Shown: one piece after another, positions 49,820 through 59,493 of the stretch
How positions within the stretch are numbered: the stretch's first letter is position 1
How the letters are laid out: each line of letters begins with the position of its first letter
Assembly (NCBI GenBank): GCA_000634195.1
Contig: JFLT01000151.1
Coordinates: 1 to 64,000 of the forward strand
From: Prochlorococcus sp. scB243_495D8
GTDB taxonomy: Bacteria; Cyanobacteriota; Cyanobacteriia; PCC-6307; Cyanobiaceae
Direction of reading: 5' to 3'
DNA: 64,000 nt
Translations under genes and position numbers: made by a program
The notes under the pieces: model-generated
Told to the model about the DNA's origin: nothing
The model's database searches: none
Seen by the model: the letters and a program-made list of their open reading frames with translations, nothing else

Positions 49820-50677
49820 ATGAGAATTAAATACATTCACAAACTTGAATATAAATACGAAGACCCTGTTCAATTAGGCGAGCATAGATTATGTATTAAG
49901 CCAAGGTCAAATGGATTCCAAAAGCTAAAGAATTTTGAATTAAAAATAACTCCAGAACCAGAAATTATTTATCCATTACTTGCTGCCAGCGGAGAAGAGA
50001 TTAATAGAATCAGATTCAATGGATTAACAGATAATTTAACTATTGAATCAATCAGCGAAGTTGAAACTATTAAACATCCAAACATTATTGATGGAGTTAA
50101 AAATAGAGATTTAACATTACCTTTTTGTAGAAGCATTATTAACAGAGATTTACAGGGAGCATTAGAGGGATGGATGCCAAATGGACAACACGATCCGTCT
50201 GCAGTAGAACTTGCCCAAGAAGCCTTAGCAGGAAGCATTAATAACGCATTATCATTTACATACCAACTAATAGAAATTATTCAAGATCGGGTTAAATATA
50301 CCAAAAGACATACTGGTCCAGCATGGCCGGCTAGCAGAACGCTTAGAGAACGTATAGGTTCATGCAGAGATTTAGCAATGCTAATGGTTGAAGCTTGCAG
50401 GTCTATAGGTATCCCAAGTAGGTTTGTAAGTGGTTATCATTTTGAAGATCCTTTACCCTCTGAGTTGGATTTACACGCTTGGGCTGAATTATATATTCCA
50501 GGTGCTGGTTGGAGAGGTTTTGATCCAAGCGGAAAAGGATTAATAGATGATAGATATTTAACATTGGTATCCTCTTCAAAATCTAATTTAACCTCTGTAA
50601 TAACAGGAAACTTTGTAGGGAAAAATAATTTAGAAAATACTTTATCCTGGGAAATCAAACCTCTTGAAATTAAATAA
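49820..50677 (+). CDS. Transglutaminase-like protease/amidase
   Basis: 285 aa from ATG 49820 (TTG 49817 in frame). N-terminal beta-rich transglut_N region (IKYIHKLEYKYEDPVQLGEH), then the papain-like core: ERIGSCRDLAMLMVEACRS (catalytic Cys), FVSGYHFEDPLPSELDLHAW (His) and GWRGFDPSGK (Asp). Likely cleaves or forms the isopeptide made by the ATP-grasp partner. Confidence 0.9.
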   Translation: MRIKYIHKLEYKYEDPVQLGEHRLCIKPRSNGFQKLKNFELKITPEPEIIYPLLAASGEEINRIRFNGLTDNLTIESISEVETIKHPNIIDGVKNRDLTLPFCRSIINRDLQGALEGWMPNGQHDPSAVELAQEALAGSINNALSFTYQLIEIIQDRVKYTKRHTGPAWPASRTLRERIGSCRDLAMLMVEACRSIGIPSRFVSGYHFEDPLPSELDLHAWAELYIPGAGWRGFDPSGKGLIDDRYLTLVSSSKSNLTSVITGNFVGKNNLENTLSWEIKPLEIK

Positions 50678-50803
50678 AGACTAAATTTTTAATCTTTTAA
50701 AATAACAAATAAATATAAATAATAATATGTTTCTTTTTTAGTGTTAATTGATACGTTCTTGGATATATATATCTGTTTTCATTTGATTAATCTTTAAAGA
50801 AAA

Positions 50804-51325
50804 TTGAACTCAAGTTTAGAAATTCCAGTTATCAAATCAAACAAATCGAAAATGTTTGAATTGCTAAGTTATGAAAAATTTCGCGATACAAAAGATGTAA
50901 GATTTTTTGATATTAGTGTTAATGAATCAAATTATAGAGATCTAGTTATTCACAGTGGTCCTGCGATTAGTCCTCCAAATGATGAAGATTTTAATAATTG
51001 GCAATTTTACATACATCACAATCAAGAAGATAATCTATTAGCTATCTCTGGAGGTAGAACATTTTTCCTTGTAAATTTTGGTTGGGATTATCCTTTTTAT
51101 AAAGTTAGATTAGAATCTTGCGGATATATTTTAAGGATACCTAGAGGAACTTTTCATAGATCCGTATCTGACGAAAACGGTTCCATTGTTTTAAACCAAG
51201 CCATTAGAGATGAAGGCGGCACAGTTGAATCTGAATTCAAGGTAACGAATAGCAAAGATAATAAAAAACTTCTAGATTGTATAACTAATCTAAAACCTAG
51301 ATTTAAAATTTATAGTGTTAAATAA
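50804..51325 (+). CDS. Cupin-like protein, 173 aa
   Basis: TTG start at 50804; ATG 50852 (MFELLSYEKF) is an alternative. Beta-rich: WQFYIHHNQEDNLLAISGGR and YILRIPRGTFHRSVSDENGS, with IPRGTFHRS the typical second cupin strand (His-containing). Two HH/H positions could hold a metal. Substrate unknown. Confidence 0.65.
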   Translation: MNSSLEIPVIKSNKSKMFELLSYEKFRDTKDVRFFDISVNESNYRDLVIHSGPAISPPNDEDFNNWQFYIHHNQEDNLLAISGGRTFFLVNFGWDYPFYKVRLESCGYILRIPRGTFHRSVSDENGSIVLNQAIRDEGGTVESEFKVTNSKDNKKLLDCITNLKPRFKIYSVK

Positions 51326-51408
51326 TCTTAAAAAGGTATTCCAAATTTATATATCAATTTTAAAAATTATCTAATTGTTATAAAATAATAATATTCGAAT
51401 TATTTAGT

Positions 51409-51927
51409 ATGAAATCTTTTAAGTTCTTAAGATATTTTTTATGCATAACTTTTTCTTTCCTAGTTTTATCCTCTCCAGTTTTTGCTGGAGCAAATGTAGC
51501 TGTTAAAGGCGAAGGAGATGAAGTTCCAAGTTATGTAAGATCTAATATTACAGGATTTGATTTCCATGGAGAGGATCTTCATTTGTCTTCTATAGCTGGA
51601 GCAGTTGCAAGAGATGCGGATTTTAGTGATGTTGATTTACATGGGACAACCTTAACCCTTTCTGATTTAAAAGGTTCTAATTTAAATGGAATCGACCTGA
51701 CTGATACTCTTTCTGATCGAGTTAATTTCCAAAAAACAGATCTTAGAAATGCTGTTTTAATCAATATGATCGCATCAGGTAGCAGTTTTGCAGGAGCTCA
51801 AATAGAAGGAGCAGATTTTTCTTACGCTATTCTTGACAGCGAAGATCAGAGAAATCTTTGTGAAATTGCTGATGGGATCAATCCAACAACAGGCGTTTCA
51901 ACAAGAGAAAGTCTTGAGTGTAGTTAG
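51409..51927 (+). CDS. Lumenal pentapeptide-repeat protein
   Basis: 172 aa. Signal peptide [20 protein letters not shown]... ending VFAGA. The mature part has A(D/N)LxX repeats: [40 protein letters not shown], forming a right-handed beta-helix, then two Cys (NLCEIAD and LECS) for a terminal disulfide. Similar lumen proteins are known in cyanobacteria and chloroplasts; function unknown. Confidence 0.85.
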   Translation: MKSFKFLRYFLCITFSFLVLSSPVFAGANVAVKGEGDEVPSYVRSNITGFDFHGEDLHLSSIAGAVARDADFSDVDLHGTTLTLSDLKGSNLNGIDLTDTLSDRVNFQKTDLRNAVLINMIASGSSFAGAQIEGADFSYAILDSEDQRNLCEIADGINPTTGVSTRESLECS

Positions 51928-51950
51928 AACAAAAGCTATAGGTAAACTTT

Positions 51951-52304
51951 TTATAAATAAACTTTCTTTCCATTATTAAATTTATAAATCCTTTGTTCAT
52001 CATCTTGAAATATCATTTCACCATTTAATTTGGATTTCTTAAATTTTGAAAGCCTTGCTCTGTGAATATTAGATTTCCTATTAATATTTTCTTCGTTATC
52101 ATAACTCCCAATATAGATATTTATGTTAGGGTTTGAAAAGGTTTTTTCTTCCTCTCTTAAAAAAATTCTTTCAATATTTGTTTGCGTGCTTTGAAGTTTA
52201 TTTTTAAATTTGTTTAATTTTAAATTCTTTGGTTTTTTAGATTTAATTTTTTTGTAGACCAAAAAAATAATTCCTAAAATTAGAAAAAATAAAAATATAT
52301 TCAT
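51951..52304 (-). CDS. Membrane-anchored hypothetical protein, 117 aa
   Basis: N-terminal span (IFLFFLILGIIFLVY), then a long Lys/Asn-rich region and a C-terminal beta-like domain (MIFQDDEQRIYKFNNGKKVY). Its upstream neighbour at 52308 is on the same strand, 3 nt away. Family unknown. Confidence 0.55.
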   Translation of the reverse strand: MNIFLFFLILGIIFLVYKKIKSKKPKNLKLNKFKNKLQSTQTNIERIFLREEEKTFSNPNINIYIGSYDNEENINRKSNIHRARLSKFKKSKLNGEMIFQDDEQRIYKFNNGKKVYL

Positions 52305-52307
52305 TAA

Positions 52308-52499
52308 CTATTTAATTTTTATTTTAATATCTACGCCTAAGTCACTTTTAGTAGTTAATATTTCTTTTCTTAAGATTCCATAAGTAAAAATTCTAGATAA
52401 AGTTTTCAAAGATTTAAAAACCAAAAAAACAGTAAATAAAAAGAAAACAATAATATTTTCTACAAGAATATTTTTATTTTTATTATCTAGATTGCTCAT
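52308..52499 (-). CDS. Small membrane protein, 63 aa
   Basis: One span (ILVENIIVFFLFTVFLVFKS), then a basic and beta-like tail (LTTKSDLGVDIKIKIK). Lies 16 nt downstream of the PfkB kinase gene. Function unknown. Confidence 0.5.
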   Translation of the reverse strand: MSNLDNKNKNILVENIIVFFLFTVFLVFKSLKTLSRIFTYGILRKEILTTKSDLGVDIKIKIK

Positions 52500-52515
52500 G
52501 TAAGTGTTAATTCAA

Positions 52516-53385
52516 TTATTTTTCATCATTATTTGCATATGGCCCGAAAAATTCACTAGCGTCTCTTCCCATTACTTTAGCAAGATTTAAACTTTTATCT
52601 ATATCCCATTTAGATGCCATTCCATAAAGAATACCCGCAGCAAAAGAATCACCACATCCATAAGAATCAACCTTTAATTTTTTATTTTTAAGAGCCTTAT
52701 ATCTTCCTCCTGGGAATATTATGCCTCCCTTCTCTCCCTCGGTTTTAATAGTATATTTAGGTTTTAACGATAATTCAGAAAAAGAAAAAACTTCTCCGGG
52801 ATCAAGATTACTGCCTATTAATCCATCTAAAAGAACATTTGAATTATTAATTGTATTTAATCCTACCCTTGGTGTTGTACACAGTATTGAAGCTGATCTA
52901 GCCATTTTAAAAATCTCAGAATCAGATGCAGTAATAAAAATTCCGTCCATTTTTTTTAAAATGTTCCATTCTAAATTGTCTTTATGAGTTGGAGCTAACC
53001 TTTCTCCAATAACTGTTATTGCTCTTTCACCTTGAGAGTCAATTAAACTAAATCCTCTTCTAGTTGGTTTGTCACGCCAAGCTACATGCAACTTAATTCC
53101 CATATTTGAGAGAATCTTGAAACACTTATCTCCATAATCATCATTACCTAATGACGTAAAGAAATGAATTTGATTCAAAGTTAAATCAGAAAGTATTTTC
53201 GAGATAATAGATCCACCACCAGCTGGATACTCAAGGGACTTTTCAGAATGAGAAATGACTCCGGGTTTTGGTAATTGATCAACCTTTAAAAAATTTATCC
53301 ACTCAACATGACCAACTACGGCAAAATTTAAATTTCCTTTTTTAAATTTATAGTCTTCAACTTTATTATTCTTTTCAACAATCAT
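52516..53385 (-). CDS. PfkB family carbohydrate kinase
   Basis: 289 aa, ribokinase fold. LNFAVVGHVEWINFLKV start, EYPAGGGSIISKILSDL (substrate side), TIKTEGEKGGIIF, and the catalytic VDSYGCGDSFAAGILYG with Asp246. Substrate not fixed; many PfkB members phosphorylate ribose, adenosine or fructose derivatives. Followed on the same strand by two small hypotheticals. Confidence 0.88.
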   Translation of the reverse strand: MIVEKNNKVEDYKFKKGNLNFAVVGHVEWINFLKVDQLPKPGVISHSEKSLEYPAGGGSIISKILSDLTLNQIHFFTSLGNDDYGDKCFKILSNMGIKLHVAWRDKPTRRGFSLIDSQGERAITVIGERLAPTHKDNLEWNILKKMDGIFITASDSEIFKMARSASILCTTPRVGLNTINNSNVLLDGLIGSNLDPGEVFSFSELSLKPKYTIKTEGEKGGIIFPGGRYKALKNKKLKVDSYGCGDSFAAGILYGMASKWDIDKSLNLAKVMGRDASEFFGPYANNDEK

Positions 53386-53426
53386 AAGCTTTTAAATACT
53401 ATTATTAAAAGAAATATTTTTGACAA

Positions 53427-53798
53427 GTGAATTCATTAAACATTTTAAAAGATAATAAACAGATACTATCTTATCTTTACCTTTTTCTATCAATTTTGGG
53501 AGCTGTCCTGCCAATGATGGCAAATTTCGAATTTGCTAGGGAATATGGAAACAGCTTTGATATAAATAACTTCATTTCTTTAGCGAATGCAAACCCTGCA
53601 GCTCAGTCAATTTCTAGAGACTTATTAGTAGGTGCAAGCGCTATTTTTATATGGATAGTAAATGAATCAAAAAAACTAAACATGAAGAATATGTGGGTTG
53701 TATACATTGGAACTTTTCTTATAGCCTTCGCATTCTCTGCACCTTTTTTCTTATTTCTAAGAGAGAGAAGAATTATTGAATTAGAAAAGATTAATTAA
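53427..53798 (+). CDS. DUF2834 membrane protein
   Basis: 123 aa, GTG start. Three hydrophobic segments in the DUF2834 order: LSYLYLFLSILGAVLPMMAN, a central LVGASAIFIWIV, and MWVVYIGTFLIAFAFSAPFF followed by LFLRER. Convergent with the MFS gene with 4-nt overlap. Function unknown. Confidence 0.75.
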   Translation: MNSLNILKDNKQILSYLYLFLSILGAVLPMMANFEFAREYGNSFDINNFISLANANPAAQSISRDLLVGASAIFIWIVNESKKLNMKNMWVVYIGTFLIAFAFSAPFFLFLRERRIIELEKIN

Positions 53799-55024
53799 AA
53801 TAATCTCTTAAATAGAATTGTAAAGGCAATAAAGCAACAACAAGAAATCGAAAGCCAGATTATTGAAGCATAACCAAATAGATCTAATATGCGTCCTGAA
53901 ATAAATGGTCCAAAAAAATAACCCATAGCAAAACATTGTGATAATAGAGCAAGTGCAAAACCTTTTTTATTTGAAGGAGCTATTCGGAAAACGACATCTG
54001 TTGATGTTGGAAGAAATGAAGCAGTTCCTAAACTTACTAAAATCAATGCCAAAGAAATTAAATAAAACGCTGGGATATTTAAATAACTAGAAATAAATAA
54101 TAAAAATGAAGCGAAAGTGAAATTTATTAAACTAAATTTCAAACCAAATAATCTTTCTTTCTTAGATATCCAAGAACCGACAGGCCATTGTAAAAACAAC
54201 AATAAAATTAACTGAATAGAAATTATAAGACTAATAATTTCTTTGCTTAATGCATTACGATATACTCCACCTTTAACAAGATCCAGAGGCAAAGTTACTT
54301 GTATCAAGGCTAAAGAGGTAGTAATCAATAAAATAGATAAAATTATTATTGTTGAATTTTTATTCCATTTCAATTGTCCCTGATTAATTGGATCTACTAA
54401 TTTTTTTTGAAAATTTTCTAAGTTTCTTTTTATAGAAGAACTATTTCTAGATATTAAATACGTGATAACTAACATGCAAAATATATCATTTATAAATATT
54501 GATTTGGAATACAAAAAATTCGTCATATAACCCCCTAAGAATACCCCTAGAAATATTCCTAAAGCTTCTGAACTTCTAACGAGGGCATAAGCTTTACGTG
54601 TTTCAATAGGATGACAAAAATAGGGCACCCCAAACTCGGCAGCAGGCCAATATATTCCTGCAGCAGCACCAACAAGTGATTGTCCAATTATGTACAAAAA
54701 AGTATCTCTTGAAAAAATGAGGCAAAAGCTAGCGGCAATACTTAGTATTGAAGAAGTAATTATCGGAAATTGTATTTTTCCCGTTTTATTAAGATAATTA
54801 CCTGTAAAGAGTCTTGTTACTGTTCCAATTATTGCTGAAATGGTAAATCCCAAGCCAATATCTGTCGCCGATAATCCTAGGTTATTAAAAATAAGTGATG
54901 TTAAATAAATAACACCTCCTGCTCCAAATGCAGCGAAAAATCTTATCTTGGTTATTAACCTCAAATGATAAGGAAATTGAATCCACCAATTTTTGCTAAT
55001 TTGTAAACTATTTGGACTAATCAC
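53795..55024 (-). CDS. MFS transporter
   Basis: 409 aa, twelve hydrophobic segments. Gly-rich motif near the first loops (GLGFTISAIIGTVTRLFTGN), an AAAGIYWPAAEFGVPYF segment, and the second-half counterpart GYFFGPFISGRILDLFG. Substrate unknown. GTG start; its start codon and that of the divergent hydrolase are 2 nt apart within CACTAGTG. Confidence 0.85.
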   Translation of the reverse strand: MISPNSLQISKNWWIQFPYHLRLITKIRFFAAFGAGGVIYLTSLIFNNLGLSATDIGLGFTISAIIGTVTRLFTGNYLNKTGKIQFPIITSSILSIAASFCLIFSRDTFLYIIGQSLVGAAAGIYWPAAEFGVPYFCHPIETRKAYALVRSSEALGIFLGVFLGGYMTNFLYSKSIFINDIFCMLVITYLISRNSSSIKRNLENFQKKLVDPINQGQLKWNKNSTIIILSILLITTSLALIQVTLPLDLVKGGVYRNALSKEIISLIISIQLILLLFLQWPVGSWISKKERLFGLKFSLINFTFASFLLFISSYLNIPAFYLISLALILVSLGTASFLPTSTDVVFRIAPSNKKGFALALLSQCFAMGYFFGPFISGRILDLFGYASIIWLSISCCCFIAFTILFKRLF

Positions 55025-55026
55025 TA

Positions 55027-56577
55027 GTGAAATACATTTTTATAATTTTTTTTAGTTTTTGTGGTTTATTTTTTAATAATGGTTTAAAGGCTGCTGAAAA
55101 GATAAATATTAAGTTTGAAGAGATGGAAATCCCTCTTACTATAGAACAATTATCAAAATTAGAAAAATACAAAGATGATTCAACAGAATTAATAGATTGG
55201 TTAAAAAAAAATGGATTTATAAGAGTTTTTGAATTATCAAAATTTTTAGAATTTCCAGTTTTCAAAGAAGAGGGATTAAATAGAGAAATATTAAGAAGTT
55301 GGATTGGGCGTAAAATTCTTACAGAATTAAGCAAAAGCATTAAAGTTCCAAATGACAATAATGGAACAGAAATTTATAACACTATAGAAAATTTATTAGA
55401 TCAAAAAAAAGAAGTTTCAACTTTAGACATCATAAAGGCATTACCATCAGAAGAAATTTCACTTGATATTGATAATCTAATTGTAATAATTTCATCTTGG
55501 AAAAATGAATTATCAATGCAACAAGAATTATTGTCCAAATTAAATAAACTTGAAAGAACTAAACAAAATGCCTTTAAAAATACTGAAAAAAAATCAAATA
55601 AAGATGTAATAAAAATTGAAAAAAAAATTTATGCTCCTCACCGAGTGAAACCTTTTGAAATTGAAATATGGAAAAGCAATAAAACAAATGAAGATAAAGA
55701 ACTGATAATTTTTATGCCAGGACTTGGAGGCGAAATTAATAATTTCAAATGGATAGGCAACGAATTGGCTAAAAGAGGTTGGCCAATATTATACATAGAT
55801 CATAGGGGAAGTAATTTGGAGTCATTTATAGAAGTACTCGATGGTAAGGAAACAATACCAGGAAGTGCAGACTTTTTCTTATATAGAATTAAAGATTTAG
55901 ATGCTGTATTGAAAGCTCATGAAAATGGAGAATTTGGTTTACCTAATAATTCTTATATCTTAATGGGGCATTCACTTGGTGCTTTAATAGCACTTTTATA
56001 TGAAGGCAAAAAACCTACTGATCAACTAGAGGAAAAATGTGATTCGGCATTAAAAGACTTTGCGGTAACAAATTTATCTAAATTACTTCAATGTCAGTTG
56101 AACGAAATACCATTCTCTAATAAAAATAACAATAATAAAGCCAGTGCGATTATAGGTTTTAATCCATTTGGCAGTTTAATATGGCCAAAAGAAAATAGTG
56201 CAGGCATTAAAACCCCAACTCTTTTTATAGGTGGTACTTATGACCTTATTACACCATTAATGAATGAACAATTTAGGGTTTTTTCTGCTTTAAATAATCC
56301 ATCAAATAGATTTCTAATTATTGAAGGGGCAAGTCATTTCTCGCCAATAAGAATTAATAAAAGCAATGAAGAGAATAATGATGTCTTCAAAATAAGTGAA
56401 TCTTTTATTGGTTCAGAGCCAAAATTAGTACAAGATTTATCTATGAAATTTATAGTTGAATTTTTAAAAAATATTAAAGACCAAAAGATGCCTACTGTAA
56501 TTAAAAACCAAAGGGATTTTGGACTTGATTTCCATCTTTTAGATCTTGAAACAATAAAAAAAATTTCCAAAAATTAG
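55027..56577 (+). CDS. Exported alpha/beta hydrolase with DUF1400-like N-domain
   Basis: 516 aa, GTG start needed to include the signal peptide KYIFIIFFSFCGLFF...LKAAE. Residues about 30-175 are a helical region as in cyanobacterial DUF1400 proteins. The C-terminal part is an alpha/beta hydrolase: MPGLGGEINN, GHSLGAL with nucleophile Ser316, TYDLITPL, and SHFSPI with the likely catalytic His. Probably a periplasmic or lumenal esterase-like enzyme. Its end overlaps the convergent permease gene by 4 nt. Confidence 0.8.
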   Translation: MKYIFIIFFSFCGLFFNNGLKAAEKINIKFEEMEIPLTIEQLSKLEKYKDDSTELIDWLKKNGFIRVFELSKFLEFPVFKEEGLNREILRSWIGRKILTELSKSIKVPNDNNGTEIYNTIENLLDQKKEVSTLDIIKALPSEEISLDIDNLIVIISSWKNELSMQQELLSKLNKLERTKQNAFKNTEKKSNKDVIKIEKKIYAPHRVKPFEIEIWKSNKTNEDKELIIFMPGLGGEINNFKWIGNELAKRGWPILYIDHRGSNLESFIEVLDGKETIPGSADFFLYRIKDLDAVLKAHENGEFGLPNNSYILMGHSLGALIALLYEGKKPTDQLEEKCDSALKDFAVTNLSKLLQCQLNEIPFSNKNNNNKASAIIGFNPFGSLIWPKENSAGIKTPTLFIGGTYDLITPLMNEQFRVFSALNNPSNRFLIIEGASHFSPIRINKSNEENNDVFKISESFIGSEPKLVQDLSMKFIVEFLKNIKDQKMPTVIKNQRDFGLDFHLLDLETIKKISKN

Positions 56578-57596
56578 TACTCTATTCGTGGATCTAAATA
56601 TGCGATTAAAATATCCACGAAGAGATTTAAAGAGACTATAAGCATAGAGGTAAAAATTACAATGCCTTGAACCAAGGTATAGTCTCTTTGAGAAATAGCT
56701 TCATGTAATCTTAAAGCTATACCTGGCCATGAAAAGGTTACCTCAAACAATAAAGCACCTCCAGCTAATGAGGCCATAGTTAAGCCAGAAATAGTGACGA
56801 TTGGCAATAGAGCATTGGGCAATGCATGGTTTAAAAATATTTTTTTCCTTGATATTCCTCTACATATAGCAGCATTTACATAATCACTTTTTAATGTCTT
56901 ATCCAAATTTACTCTTAATGAACGGCTGAATATTCCACTTAATAAAAAGCCAAGGGTAATCGAAGGAAGTGCGAGATGATAAAGACTATCTTTCAAAGCA
57001 ATAATATTATTTGAAAGAATACTATCTAAAACTAGAAAACCTGTGATTTGAGGTTGTTGCTGAAATATTGGAAATCTACCTCCAATTGGAGAAATATTAA
57101 AGAATACAGAAAATAATAATTGCGCTAACATTGCACCCCAAAAAGGAGGAATCGCATATGTAGCAATTCCCAATATCCTCGCAATATAATCAGTCTTTTT
57201 GCCTCTATTTCTTAAGCCAATTAATCCCAATGGAAATCCTATAAGTGTGGCACTTAATATTGAAAAGAATCCAAGCTCAAGACTTGCAGGCAATGACTTA
57301 ATTATAATATTTATGACTGGCTCTTGGGTACTAAGAGATTGGCCAAAATCTAAGTGCAAAATATTTTTAATATATGAATAATATTGATTTATTAAAGGTT
57401 CATTTAGCCCCAATTTATTTCTTAGAAATTCCCTAGAAAGCTCATCTGCACCAGATCCAAGTATGGCATCGACAGGGTCGCCGGGTGCAACTCTTAATAA
57501 AATAAAAACTAATGAAGAAATTATCCATAACATTATCGGTATCAATGAAATTTTTAATAAGGAATAATTTAGTATTTTATTTAAATTTCTAGTCAT
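56574..57596 (-). CDS. ABC transporter permease, DppB type
   Basis: 340 aa, six spans. VAPGDPVDAILGSGADELSR near the N-terminus and the ABC-interaction loop AAICRGISRKKIFLNHALPN are typical DppB/OppB features. It overlaps the binding-protein gene by 8 nt. No partner permease (DppC) or ATPases (DppD/F) lie within the window. Confidence 0.88.
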   Translation of the reverse strand: MTRNLNKILNYSLLKISLIPIMLWIISSLVFILLRVAPGDPVDAILGSGADELSREFLRNKLGLNEPLINQYYSYIKNILHLDFGQSLSTQEPVINIIIKSLPASLELGFFSILSATLIGFPLGLIGLRNRGKKTDYIARILGIATYAIPPFWGAMLAQLLFSVFFNISPIGGRFPIFQQQPQITGFLVLDSILSNNIIALKDSLYHLALPSITLGFLLSGIFSRSLRVNLDKTLKSDYVNAAICRGISRKKIFLNHALPNALLPIVTISGLTMASLAGGALLFEVTFSWPGIALRLHEAISQRDYTLVQGIVIFTSMLIVSLNLFVDILIAYLDPRIEY

Positions 57597-59160
57597 TTAT
57601 TAACTCAAGATCACTCAATGAAATTATTCCTGCACCATTAAAAATAGGTTTTGATATTTTATTTTGTGACCATGCTTTTTGAGAGGATATCCAAATAGGA
57701 ATATAAGGTATTGAACTTGCTGCTATTTTTTCAATTTCAACAAGTTTTTCTAATCTTTTACTTCCACTTATTTTTTCACTCTCAAGAAATAAACTTTCTA
57801 CTTTATTAGATCCCCAAAAACTACCGCTATAAACTGATTCTCCTTTTTTACATATGCCATCAACTATTTCATTACAACTTAAAAGAGGGGTAAGATAGGC
57901 CTCTGGATCTGAATAAGCCCCAGTCCAATCGAGAAGAACTGCCGTATAAATACCTAAACTTAGATTCTTATAAATTGTTGTAGATTCAACCCCATTGAGT
58001 TCAATAACAATACAATCTTTTAAAGAATTTTTAATTTCTTCTTGCCATGTTAGAGCAATAAGCTTGTCAGCTGGTACATTCGATCTATAAGTAAGAGGTA
58101 ATTTCAGAATATTTCCATTACAATAGTCCTCTTTTTGCAATAGCCTTCTCGCTTCTAAATAATCATATTTAGGCCACAGTTCATGATTATCTTTTTTTAA
58201 GATAGGAGGAATAATTGATCTAGACGGCTTCCTTAATCCATAACTGACTTTCTCACTAATCAATTTTCTATTAAGACTTTTTGCCAAAGCCAATCTTAAA
58301 TTAATATTACTTAAGGGATAAGAACTAGTTTTAAGGCTTATAAAACTTAATTCAGTGAAAGGGCTATTACCTTCATTAAACTTTTTATTTTTGCTTAAAT
58401 TATTTAAACTTTTTCTCTGACTATCATCAATTGAATTTGATAAAAGCACGTCAATTTGTTTACTTTTTAAAGCCCCAAAAAGAGATGATGAATTTGAATA
58501 TCCAACAAAATTAACGCCGTTATTTAAGGGCTTTTCACCCCAATAATTCAAATATGGATCAATTGATTGAACTTCATTAGAAAAACTAGTCAGCACATAC
58601 TTGCCAGTACCAACGAATTTTTCATTTAGAAACTTATCAGAATATTGTTTGTAAAATGTAGGAGATATTGGAGTTAAATTTACTGATGTGAGTAAACCAT
58701 TTAAAGAACTTGATGGTTTATTCAAATTTATTATGAGTGAATATTCACTTGGCGTTTCTATTGATTTAATCTTATTTCCTAAAATATAATTCATCGTTCC
58801 AATTCTTTTGAATCTATCAAAGGTAAACTTCATAGCATTTGAGTTAAATTCAGTTCCATCGTGAAAAAAAACATTCTTTCTTAAATTGATAGTTATTTGA
58901 AGTCTATCCTTCGAAATAACCGGCATCCCCGAGGCCAATTGAGGGATTAATTCTCCATCAGAATTTAATTCATATAATGTGTCTCCAAGAGAACTGATTA
59001 ATTGAATTGCTTTAAGAGTATTTGCTCTAGCTGGATCTAAAGATTCAATTTTTCCAGAACTTGCTACTATTATTTTTTTAGATATTCTTTTTGAGCCGCA
59101 AGAATTCTGTAAAAAAGAAATTAAAATAATAAATATTGATAAAACAACTTTTTTTTTCAT
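57589..59160 (-). CDS. ABC transporter substrate-binding protein, peptide/nickel type
   Basis: 523 aa. Lipoprotein-like signal with Cys21 (FLQNSC). Family 5 binding-protein layout: SLDPARANTLKAIQLISSLG, LRKNVFFHDGTEFNSNAMKF (the signature strand), and LRLALAKSLNRKLI. Substrate could be peptides, nickel or opines. Overlaps the permease gene; the small upstream gene overlaps by 4 nt. Confidence 0.9.
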   Translation of the reverse strand: MKKKVVLSIFIILISFLQNSCGSKRISKKIIVASSGKIESLDPARANTLKAIQLISSLGDTLYELNSDGELIPQLASGMPVISKDRLQITINLRKNVFFHDGTEFNSNAMKFTFDRFKRIGTMNYILGNKIKSIETPSEYSLIINLNKPSSSLNGLLTSVNLTPISPTFYKQYSDKFLNEKFVGTGKYVLTSFSNEVQSIDPYLNYWGEKPLNNGVNFVGYSNSSSLFGALKSKQIDVLLSNSIDDSQRKSLNNLSKNKKFNEGNSPFTELSFISLKTSSYPLSNINLRLALAKSLNRKLISEKVSYGLRKPSRSIIPPILKKDNHELWPKYDYLEARRLLQKEDYCNGNILKLPLTYRSNVPADKLIALTWQEEIKNSLKDCIVIELNGVESTTIYKNLSLGIYTAVLLDWTGAYSDPEAYLTPLLSCNEIVDGICKKGESVYSGSFWGSNKVESLFLESEKISGSKRLEKLVEIEKIAASSIPYIPIWISSQKAWSQNKISKPIFNGAGIISLSDLELIND

Positions 59161-59423
59161 ATTTCATAATTACTCAGTTTTTCTGAATAATTATTTGAGC
59201 AGAGAATTTGTAAGGTTATTTGATTTATTTCTAAAGCAAATGTTTTTTTAGAATTACAGGCAAAAGGCCACTCTCTCACCCAACAAATTTCTTTTTTTAT
59301 ATTTAAACCAATTACTTGAAAAGTCTTATTGCAATTTTTAATTTTTACACAAGCACCTTTATAAAGGTTTTCAGAAGAAATTAAATTATTGTTTTCACTG
59401 TCTAATAGTTTTGAATGAATCAT
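59157..59423 (-). CDS. Hypothetical protein, 88 aa
   Basis: ATG 59423 (MIHSKLLDSENNNLI) preferred over GTG 59444. Contains three Cys and a WVREWPFACNSKK segment. Coupled by a 4-nt overlap to the binding-protein gene, so in the same operon. Function unknown. Confidence 0.6.
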   Translation of the reverse strand: MIHSKLLDSENNNLISSENLYKGACVKIKNCNKTFQVIGLNIKKEICWVREWPFACNSKKTFALEINQITLQILCSNNYSEKLSNYEI

Positions 59424-59493
59424 TAAGGTTCTAAAACCAAACACTTACTTTCTTTGGTTTACCAAGCTATAAAGAAATTTGCAAACTATTTTT

